A stretch of DNA of 10,549 nt. Origin: JAAXTX01 sp037139695. Its GTDB lineage: Bacteria; Patescibacteriota; Minisyncoccia; Moranbacterales; UBA1568. Each line of letters starts with the position of its first letter. Positions within the stretch are counted from its first letter, which is position 1. The DNA is taken from assembly GCA_037139695.1 (NCBI GenBank), contig JBAXFX010000046.1:1-10549 (forward strand), written 5' to 3'. The translations under genes and the position numbers were made by a program. Shown piece by piece: positions 1 to 4,614 of this stretch. Under the pieces are notes generated by a model. It did no database searches, was not told where the DNA came from, and saw only the letters and a program-made list of their open reading frames with translations.

Positions 1-5
1 TTAAG

Positions 6-45
6 TGGTCGGGTTTGTCAAACACGATAGTGTTGACAATGAGAG
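6..45. repeat. IS3 terminal inverted repeat, OrfB-side end
   Basis: Begins TGGTCGGG and matches the reverse complement of 1213-1252 imperfectly. Conserved blocks are TGGTCGGG, ACACGA and ACAATGAG. The TG...CA termini are typical of the IS3 family. Confidence 0.8.
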
Positions 46-60
46 AGAATTTCGAAAAAT

Positions 61-918
61 TTAGCGAGCCGAATTAAACATTTCCTGAGGGGTCTTGTAC
101 GCCAATGATTGGTGACGTCGTTTTGTATTGTAGAAGGAAAAGTATTCCTGCAATCCCAGACGAGTTTCCAATACGTCGGCGTACGCGCTGAGATAGATAT
201 TCTCTTGCTTGACGCTTCTCCAGAGCCGTTCGATGAAGATATTGTCCAGATAGCGCCCACGTCCATCCATACTGATCTTGATCCCGTTCGCTTCCAGTAT
301 GCCCGTGAACCTCGGACTGGTGAAATGACTGCCCTGGTCGGTGTTGAATATATCGGGCGTACCGGTACTCAAGGCTTCTTTCAGACACTCAAGACAAAAG
401 TCCATTTCCAGCGTATTGGATACCTTCCAGCTGATCACATATCGCGAATACCAGTCGATGACGGCTATGAGGTAGGCGAAGCCTTCCTTGAGCGGTATGT
501 ACGTGATATCGGTACTCCAGACCTGATTCGGCTTTTCGATGGCAAGATTCCGAAGGAGGTATGGATAGATCGTGTGTTGCGCGTTTCCCAGACTGAGGTT
601 TTTCTTCGGGTAGAGCGCGCAGATATCCATTATGTGCATGAGTGTCCGGACTTTCTCCCGTCCGATGTCGATATGGTATGTCTGATTCAGCTCCTCTTTG
701 ATGCGCCGGTTTCCATAGAACGGATGATCCGTATATACGGTATCGATGATGTCCATGACGCGCTTGTCTTCCTCGGAGACCCCGACAGGCTGATAGTACA
801 GGGTAGAGCGTGGGATATCGAGCAGTTCGCATTGTCGTTTGACGGTGATGTCATTATTGTCTTTCTCGATCAAGTTTCTCCGTTCAGCCGGTGTCAACGA
901 TCGACATCTTTTTTTTAA
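61..918 (-). CDS. IS3 transposase OrfB (DDE integrase core)
   Basis: Catalytic half of the transposase, normally made as an OrfAB fusion by frameshifting. About 285 residues follow the slippery run, the usual OrfB length. An HTH_21-like segment (SLTPAERR through the DHPFYGNRR block) precedes an rve-type integrase core. The catalytic triad is visible: D in WSTDITYI (codon at 510), D in NTDQGSHF (codon at 339) and E in FIERLWRSVKQ (codon at 231), with 35 residues between the second D and the E, the classic D(35)E spacing. The C-terminus (YNTKRRHQSLAYKTPQEMF) is also typical. The open frame extends upstream to 1137, but that part is a shadow of OrfA. No clear independent start was seen, so translation probably enters from OrfA. 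Confidence 0.93.
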   Translation of the reverse strand, partial: LKKRCRSLTPAERRNLIEKDNNDITVKRQCELLDIPRSTLYYQPVGVSEEDKRVMDIIDTVYTDHPFYGNRRIKEELNQTYHIDIGREKVRTLMHIMDICALYPKKNLSLGNAQHTIYPYLLRNLAIEKPNQVWSTDITYIPLKEGFAYLIAVIDWYSRYVISWKVSNTLEMDFCLECLKEALSTGTPDIFNTDQGSHFTSPRFTGILEANGIKISMDGRGRYLDNIFIERLWRSVKQENIYLSAYADVLETRLGLQEYFSFYNTKRRHQSLAYKTPQEMFNSAR

Positions 919-1213
919 GCCAGTCCAGCTCCGTGTCCTTTTGCCCGATGATACGATAGAGGTTGTCGATCTGTTCTTGCCGTTCAATGGCCTGCTGATA
1001 CTCTTTTTTCCGGTTGTCTTTGAAGAGATCGGGGAGGTTGGTGAGAGCATTCTTTTTCCAAAGGCCGATCTGTGTCGGGTGAACTTGGAATTCCGAGCCG
1101 ATCTGAGCCAACGTCTTTTCTCCTTTGATGGCGGCAATCGCTATCTGGGATTTTTCCTGTGGCGTGAAATTCTTGGGTTGTTTGGTCATATGTTTGTGGT
1201 CCTCGGAATCCAT
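884..1213 (-). CDS. IS3 transposase OrfA (HTH and coiled coil)
   Basis: Encodes 109 residues. The N-terminal half (FTPQEKSQIAIAAIKGEKT, then IGSEFQVHPTQIGLWKK) is the helix-turn-helix that binds IS ends in this family. The C-terminal part (ERQEQIDNLYRIIGQKD, then ELDWLKKK) is the leucine-zipper multimerisation segment. The start at 1213 is the longest; a second ATG at 1189 (MTKQPKNF) is a credible alternative. The frame runs over the A8 run at 909-916 and stops at TGA 884-886, overlapping OrfB as expected. Confidence 0.9.
   Translation of the reverse strand: MDSEDHKHMTKQPKNFTPQEKSQIAIAAIKGEKTLAQIGSEFQVHPTQIGLWKKNALTNLPDLFKDNRKKEYQQAIERQEQIDNLYRIIGQKDTELDWLKKKMSIVDTG
909..916 (-). other. A8 slippery run at the OrfA/OrfB junction
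   Basis: Eight consecutive A on the minus strand, read in OrfA as CTT AAA AAA AAG. The OrfB frame reads TTA AAA AAA AGA, one base downstream. The required shift is therefore +1 (or -2), not the usual IS3 -1. A -1 slip here reaches TGA within a few codons. Transcriptional slippage losing one A would fuse the frames directly. Confidence 0.85.
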
Positions 1214-1252
1214 CTCATTGTACCAGATTTCGTGTCCAGGATTTCCCGACCA
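1213..1252. repeat. IS3 terminal inverted repeat, OrfA-side end
   Basis: Outer end of the IS upstream of OrfA. On the minus strand it begins TGGTCGGG and continues with ACACGAAA and ACAATGAG, mirroring 6-45. The bases just outside it complete a perfect TATAAT (1252-1257, minus strand) across the junction with the flanking tRNA fragment. This could serve as a -10 element for the transposase, although no good -35 is visible. Confidence 0.8.
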
Positions 1253-1255
1253 TTA

Positions 1256-1285
1256 TAGGGGAGTCGGACCCCTGTTACCAGGATG
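1256..1285 (-). pseudogene. tRNA-Glu 3' fragment (T arm and anticodon 3' stem)
   Basis: These 30 bases are identical to 1357-1386 of the intact tRNA-Glu. They cover the 3' side of the anticodon stem-loop, the variable loop, the full T arm and the first acceptor base. The rest of the acceptor strand is missing and the IS begins four bases away. Upstream on the minus strand the anticodon loop is interrupted by the double-hairpin repeat, preceded only by a short anticodon-stem-like remnant (CAGG then TTTTTCA). Confidence 0.85.
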
Positions 1286-1317
1286 CCAGCCAGAGGCTGG
1301 TCACCCTTTGGGTGAAA
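1281..1317 (-). repeat. Double-hairpin repeat in the tRNA-Glu anticodon loop, copy 1
   Basis: A 37-bp sequence identical to 1689-1725. On the minus strand it starts TTTCA, then CACCC-AAA-GGGTG (5-bp stem), then CCAGCC-TCT-GGCTGG (6-bp stem), then CATCC. Its outer bases, TTTCA and CATCC, are also the anticodon-loop bases of tRNA-Glu, so the core of about 27 bp looks inserted into that loop. CA occurs on both sides of the core. Confidence 0.85.
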
Positions 1318-1349
1318 AACCTGTCATGAGTAAAATCGTATTGCGCTTG

Positions 1350-1421
1350 TAGCCCGTAGGGGAGTCGGACCCCTGTTACCAGGATGAAAACCTGGTGTCC
1401 TAACCGTTAGACGAACGGGCC
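1350..1421 (-). tRNA. tRNA-Glu(TTC), intact
   Basis: Folds as a full cloverleaf. The acceptor GGCCCGT pairs with ACGGGCT (with a G-T at the first pair). The D arm is GTC...GAC. The anticodon stem is CCAGG/CCTGG around TTTTCAT, with anticodon TTC. The T arm is AGGGG-TCCGACT-CCCCT. The discriminator would be A, unlike the G common in bacterial tRNA-Glu, and no CCA is encoded. Only five bases separate its 5' end from the stop codon of the upstream GIY-YIG gene. It must therefore be transcribed through that gene or from a promoter inside the gene's 3' end. It is the only complete Glu copy here, flanked on both sides by broken copies. Confidence 0.95.
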
Positions 1422-1426
1422 ATATG

Positions 1427-1678
1427 CTATCGTTCCAGCCTATCAAATAATTCCTTCTTTTTGAAGCTGTTTCTTTTCAACTCAAGTTCCCTTTTCCTGG
1501 CGAGCGTACGGGTTTCATACGCTTCACAATGCAGGAGCTTGAATGGGACGAGATGCTTTATCGACTTTGTTTTACCTTGATTATGCTCCTGAATCCGTTT
1601 TTTCAGATCTTCGGTGCTACCGATATAATGATACTCCGCTCGTTCGCTTTTCAAAACATAGATGTAGAACATGCTCAT
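1427..1678 (-). CDS. Small stand-alone GIY-YIG endonuclease
   Basis: An 83-residue single-domain nuclease of the GIY-YIG superfamily, YhbQ/UPF0213-like in size and layout. The first motif is FYIYVLKS (residues 4-11) and the second YIGSTEDLKKR (18-28). Candidate catalytic residues are Tyr5/Tyr7, Arg28 and Glu64 (in LARKRELELK). There is no extra DNA-binding domain. ATG 1678 is used; ATG 1672 is possible, and no clear Shine-Dalgarno is seen. Upstream on the same strand lie a double-hairpin repeat and a tRNA-Glu 5' fragment; five bases downstream begins the intact tRNA-Glu. The family makes single- or double-strand cuts, and homing or transposition is known for several relatives. The link to the tRNA rearrangement is inferred from the parallel locus at 9513-10218. 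Confidence 0.92.
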   Translation of the reverse strand: MSMFYIYVLKSERAEYHYIGSTEDLKKRIQEHNQGKTKSIKHLVPFKLLHCEAYETRTLARKRELELKRNSFKKKELFDRLER

Positions 1679-1688
1679 GTCCTGTACG

Positions 1689-1725
1689 GGATGCCAGCCA
1701 GAGGCTGGTCACCCTTTGGGTGAAA
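1689..1725 (-). repeat. Double-hairpin repeat in the tRNA-Glu anticodon loop, copy 2
   Basis: Identical over 37 bp to 1281-1317. It follows the anticodon of the tRNA-Glu 5' fragment. The bases after it (ATCC, then CGTACAGG) resemble the continuing tRNA (ATCC, then TGGTAACAGG) but soon diverge. The 5' fragment's CTGGTC could also pair with GACCAG inside the repeat, giving an alternative fold. Confidence 0.85.
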
Positions 1726-1759
1726 GACCAGGGTGTTCTGACCGTTAGACGAACGGGCC
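1721..1759 (-). pseudogene. tRNA-Glu 5' fragment
   Basis: Starts with the acceptor and D-arm sequence of tRNA-Glu (GGCCCGTTCGTCTAACGG, identical to the intact gene). It then differs: the anticodon 5' stem is CCTGG rather than CCAGG, followed by TCTTTCA containing TTC. It breaks at the double-hairpin repeat. Because its stem would need CCAGG, it is not the partner of the 3' fragment at 1256-1285. It comes from a second tRNA-Glu version. Confidence 0.85.
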
Positions 1760-1775
1760 GTTTCAATACGAAAGA

Positions 1776-1803
1776 TAAACAAAAACACGTGGTATATGAC
1801 CAC
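1776..1803 (-). terminator. Probable terminator after the GH1 gene
   Basis: On the minus strand GTGGT-CATAT-ACCAC forms a 5-bp hairpin followed by GTGTTTTTGTTT. It lies 32 bases past the GH1 stop and before the tRNA-Glu fragment. Confidence 0.55.
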
Positions 1804-1834
1804 TTTGACACTGTACCCGAAGATTGCTTAAAAA

Positions 1835-3118
1835 TCAAGATTTGGGGATTTCAAGCGTATTCGTTTCCGCGATTTTGGCGTAGAGACGGGCGCTGTCGCG
1901 GACGGTGCGCTGTTGCGTCGCGAAGTCGACATGGACGAGCCCGAACCGCGGCCAGAACCCCTTGTCGAGTTCGAAGTTGTCGAGGAGTGACCAATGGATG
2001 TATCCGCGCACGTCGGCGCCGTCTTCGATCGCCCGGTGGACCGAAGTAAGGGTTTCCGTGATGAACCTTCCACGAAGTCGGTCGTAGGCGTCTGCAAGGC
2101 CGTTCTCGGTGATGTAGATGGGCATGTTATATCGTTTGAGGGCGACGAGTGCATCGTAAATCGATTCCGGATCGTACTCCCATCCGATATCCGTATGCTC
2201 TATGTCTTCGGGGTTCCGTGTATCCTTGCCGATGATTTTCTTTTGATAGTAGTTGAAGCCGATGAAGTCCTGATATCCCTTGAGTGCATCGACGATCGAG
2301 GTGTTCCACCACCAATCAGCGAAACGGCATAAAAGGAGATTCCACGGTGACCGGATCAGTGTCACGAAGTGCATGAATTGTTTCGTGATGCCTATTTGAG
2401 CATGCGGGGCTACGGCTTGTATGGCCGAGTATGCTTTTTTGTGGGCCTGCTTTAGGTGACCGAGTGCTCGAAAGTGCAGGAAAATACTTTTTTTCTCCGG
2501 TGGCCAAAAACCAAGGAGGAATGAGAGGCTCGAATAGATATCCGGTTCATTGATGGTTACATAGAACGTCACGCTGTCGCCGAATTCTTTGGCTATACGT
2601 TCCGCATATCGTGCGAATCGGTCAGGAAATTCCGGCGAGAGTGCCCCACCTGATTCCGCGACCCAGACGGGGAGCCAGAAATGCCAGAGTGTGACGAAGG
2701 GTTCGATGCCACGACGACGAAGCGATGCGATTACTTTCTTGTAATGGTCGATAGCCTCTTGATCAAATACACCTTCTTCCGGCTCAATCTTTGACCATTC
2801 TATGGAAAACCGATAGGTGTTCAGATGAAGTGCTTTGAGGATGTCGAAATCCTCTTCATATCGGTTCCAATGATCGCACGCCGCGCCTGATATATAATTT
2901 TTCGGATTGGACGCTTCCTTCGCAAATTCCGCGTTCCGGTCCCGTTTTCCGTAGCCGCGCCAGGAATCATGCCAACTTTCTTCACGCGCCTCTTTGGCAA
3001 GCCGTTCGGCATTTTTAATTTCCCACTCGGTCCATTCGTTATGATGTCCGCCCTCTACCTGATGGCTCGAGGTGCCGGCGCCCCAGAGGAATCCTTTCGG
3101 GAAAGTGAGTTTGCTCAT
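1835..3118 (-). CDS. Glycoside hydrolase family 1 (beta-glucosidase-like)
   Basis: Encodes 427 residues, close to the usual GH1 length. It is a cytoplasmic-type enzyme without a signal peptide, expected to cleave beta-glycosides by a retaining mechanism in a TIM barrel. The N-terminal signature FPKGFLWGAGTSSHQVEG holds Gln20. TLWHFWLPVW (143-152) gives the substrate-binding His. The acid/base Glu191 is in VTINEP, the nucleophile Glu338 in YITENG. IHWSLLDNFE (374-383) is the aglycone-site motif, although the usual Trp after the Glu is Leu. Exact substrate cannot be told; glucosidase, galactosidase and fucosidase activities all occur in the family. It starts 18 bases after the GT2 gene and is probably co-transcribed. 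No Shine-Dalgarno is evident before ATG 3118, only an A-rich stretch. Confidence 0.94.
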   Translation of the reverse strand: MSKLTFPKGFLWGAGTSSHQVEGGHHNEWTEWEIKNAERLAKEAREESWHDSWRGYGKRDRNAEFAKEASNPKNYISGAACDHWNRYEEDFDILKALHLNTYRFSIEWSKIEPEEGVFDQEAIDHYKKVIASLRRRGIEPFVTLWHFWLPVWVAESGGALSPEFPDRFARYAERIAKEFGDSVTFYVTINEPDIYSSLSFLLGFWPPEKKSIFLHFRALGHLKQAHKKAYSAIQAVAPHAQIGITKQFMHFVTLIRSPWNLLLCRFADWWWNTSIVDALKGYQDFIGFNYYQKKIIGKDTRNPEDIEHTDIGWEYDPESIYDALVALKRYNMPIYITENGLADAYDRLRGRFITETLTSVHRAIEDGADVRGYIHWSLLDNFELDKGFWPRFGLVHVDFATQQRTVRDSARLYAKIAETNTLEIPKS

Positions 3119-3136
3119 GATTTTTTTATTAACGGA

Positions 3137-3886
3137 TCACCGTACTATTTTTACAAGACGAAGAAAGCGATTCTTGTATAATCTCATTGTAGACCCGAAT
3201 AGCCAATCGTTCCTGTTCGCGACGACCCCTCCCAAATGCAGGACGTTGATATCGGGCACATACATGACAACCCCTTTATTTTTTCGTACTCGATCGCAGA
3301 GATCGATTTCTTCGGCATAGAGAAAAAACTGTTCGTCGAACCCGCTTACTCTGTCAAAACAATTTCTTTCAATCAGGAAAACAGCACCTGATACCCAAAT
3401 ACTCCGTCTCATTTTTGCATCACTGCGACTCTCATTGATTCCACAGGCTGATTTGAAGTAGCACATTGTTCCATGCCATCCTCCATGATCCCATGCTTGC
3501 CTTTTCCCTTCTGCAGTAATGAGTCTCGGTCCGACGATTTGAGATCTTGATCTTTTCATCTCGTCAAGAAGCCGTCTGATGGTATCTGGTTCGATGAATT
3601 TTATATCTGGATTGAGGATGAGCAGATATTTTTCATCAGCACCCTTGGCGAGGAGATTATGACCCGCGCCGAATCCAAGATTTTTTGTTCCTTGGATGAT
3701 TTCGAGGTTTTTTAGCCATGGGAATCTTTTAGGAATATCCGAAAGGTCATCGCCTGACGCGTTATCAAGGAGAGCGAAAGAATACGAGAAGCTCGCGCTT
3801 TCCAATTCCTCCCGCATCGATGCGATGCAATCGAGAAGGTACGGTTTAGTCTTGTAATTGACGATCTGAATGCGGATGTCGAGCAT
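3137..3886 (-). CDS. Glycosyltransferase family 2 (rhamnosyltransferase-like)
   Basis: Encodes 249 residues with the GT-A fold signature of family 2. The N-terminal IRIQIVNYKT leads to the nucleotide-binding DNASGD (41-46). NLGFGAGHN (69-77) and the DxD-equivalent LNPD (91-94) follow. WVSGAVFLI (154-162) and FDEQFFLYAEEIDLCDR (173-189) supply the acceptor and catalytic-base region, and VLHLGG (205-210) is also characteristic. This set matches WbbL-like enzymes that move an activated sugar such as dTDP-rhamnose onto surface glycans or lipid-linked sugars. It is slightly short for that group. No transmembrane segment is seen. It is the first gene of a probable two-gene unit with the GH1 enzyme. 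A 20-bp inverted repeat lies 20 bases upstream of its start. Confidence 0.9.
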   Translation of the reverse strand: MLDIRIQIVNYKTKPYLLDCIASMREELESASFSYSFALLDNASGDDLSDIPKRFPWLKNLEIIQGTKNLGFGAGHNLLAKGADEKYLLILNPDIKFIEPDTIRRLLDEMKRSRSQIVGPRLITAEGKRQAWDHGGWHGTMCYFKSACGINESRSDAKMRRSIWVSGAVFLIERNCFDRVSGFDEQFFLYAEEIDLCDRVRKNKGVVMYVPDINVLHLGGVVANRNDWLFGSTMRLYKNRFLRLVKIVR

Positions 3887-3905
3887 AATCTGGCTGGATG
3901 ATTCT

Positions 3906-3925
3906 GTATGGTAATTTTACCATAC
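3906..3925. promoter_or_regulatory. Inverted repeat between divergent genes, possible operator
   Basis: GTATGGTAA, two bases, TTACCATAC: perfect 9-bp arms. It lies between the starts of the divergent GT2 gene and the unknown gene at 4015. On the minus strand it contains TGGTAAAAT, a plausible extended -10 for the GT2 gene, so a bound dimer would occlude that promoter. No regulator gene is adjacent. Confidence 0.5.
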
Positions 3926-3970
3926 TATCTGTTTTGATTCGAGAAACATATTATCCTGGTGGATTTTCAT

Positions 3971-3978
3971 GGTATACT
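3971..3978 (+). promoter_or_regulatory. Extended -10 promoter for the gene at 4015
   Basis: TGGTATACT (from the T at 3970) matches the extended -10 pattern TGnTATAAT. No good -35 is present. The expected start point near 3985 leaves a leader of about 30 bases before ATG 4015 and excludes the earlier in-frame ATG at 3898. Confidence 0.6.
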
Positions 3979-4014
3979 GGTCTCGAAATATCCAATAATC
4001 CGTACCAAAAAGCT

Positions 4015-4578
4015 ATGTTCAATCCGGAGCAAGGAAAGGCAAACCATGAGGGGGGGGTAGATCGGAATGAAAAAATACGACAGTCTCTGAGGGATTTCAT
4101 TCAGAAAAATGGAATGACCGCTCAGCAGGTTGAAGACGCATTTTTTGTTTGTATTGATAAAGAGACAAAAAACACCGATGATGAGAGTTTTGATGAATGT
4201 GTTTCCGGTCTGGCAAAGCGGTTTAGTGACGCTGAGCAGGAAGGATTCGCATTGAATGAAATCGGTAGCATTGTGAGTGAGATGGCGCGCAGGATGGATG
4301 CGCCGGAGCAACTCCTTGCGTTTATTAACAGTCTTCCGGTTGATGATCGGTCCCGCCGGTCGTTGCGTTCGATTTTTGAGAAGAACCGGACTGGTGAGAT
4401 ACGGTTCATAGATCAGAATACGCTCAAATATATTATCCCGACCTCCATGCGGCTGCCGAATGCGTTCAAAGCTCTTTCAGTGGAAGACCGCGCTGAACAA
4501 TTACTCGACGTCTTGTCGCTTTTTGTGAAAAAGATCGGAAACAGGGAATTTGGAATCGAGTTTTCAGAAGAAGGCTAA
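4015..4578 (+). CDS. Hypothetical protein, 187 residues
   Basis: I do not recognise this protein. The frame is open from 3898, but the extended -10 at 3970-3978 lies inside that extension, so ATG 4015 (MFNPEQGK) is preferred; no Shine-Dalgarno is seen there either. The sequence appears soluble, acidic and mostly helical, without signal peptide, membrane segment or metal-binding motif. Residue patterns such as SLRDFIQKNGMTAQQVEDAF suggest helical bundles. A run of eight G at 4051-4058 lies just inside the gene and is a likely place for frameshift variation or sequencing error. It is convergent with recG, and hairpins separate the two stops. Confidence 0.7.
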   Translation: MFNPEQGKANHEGGVDRNEKIRQSLRDFIQKNGMTAQQVEDAFFVCIDKETKNTDDESFDECVSGLAKRFSDAEQEGFALNEIGSIVSEMARRMDAPEQLLAFINSLPVDDRSRRSLRSIFEKNRTGEIRFIDQNTLKYIIPTSMRLPNAFKALSVEDRAEQLLDVLSLFVKKIGNREFGIEFSEEG

Positions 4579-4608
4579 GCCTTCTCCGAAGGTTGAGCCT
4601 TCGGAAGA
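4571..4608. terminator. Hairpins between convergent genes
   Basis: AAGGC-TAA-GCCTT (4571-4583) and CCGAAGG-TTGAG-CCTTCGG (7-bp stem, 4586-4604) fill the gap between the stop of the unknown gene and the stop of recG. Neither has a clean T run, so this is a likely but weak bidirectional terminator. Confidence 0.5.
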
Positions 4609-4614
4609 ATATGG

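Larger units (their letters stand above)
6..1252 (-). mobile_element. IS3-family insertion sequence, complete
   Basis: A complete IS of about 1247 bp. Both ends carry an inverted TGGTCGGG, at 6-13 and as cccgacca at 1245-1252. The similarity continues inward as imperfect terminal repeats sharing ACACGA(t/a)A and ACAATGAG. Inside are the two overlapping reading frames typical of IS3: OrfA with a helix-turn-helix and coiled coil, and OrfB with a DDE integrase core. TTA stands at 1-3 and again at 1253-1255, which fits a 3-bp target duplication only if the left end extends two bases (AG) past the shared repeat. The window edge prevents certainty. The element sits against a broken tRNA-Glu 3' fragment. 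Confidence 0.92.

Noticed and set aside
109..918. 269-residue plus-strand open frame
   Set aside because: Antisense to OrfB, whose DDE triad and D(35)E spacing are clear.
1281..1725. CRISPR array
   Set aside because: Only two copies, 408 bases apart, with a gene and a tRNA between them; no spacer pattern.
1281..1725. Group I intron or archaeal-type intron in tRNA-Glu
   Set aside because: The inserts are about 27 bp, far too short for a group I core, and there is no bulge-helix-bulge that I can draw. The tRNA halves around them do not match as two exons of one gene.
3137..3139. Recoded TGA (glycine), as in some Patescibacteria
   Set aside because: TGA ends the GT2 gene at the expected family end, just before the GH1 start, and no TGA occurs inside recG, GH1 or the nucleases.
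3898..4014. N-terminal extension of the 4015 gene to ATG 3898
   Set aside because: The extended -10 at 3970-3978 lies within it, and the extension overlaps the palindrome region.
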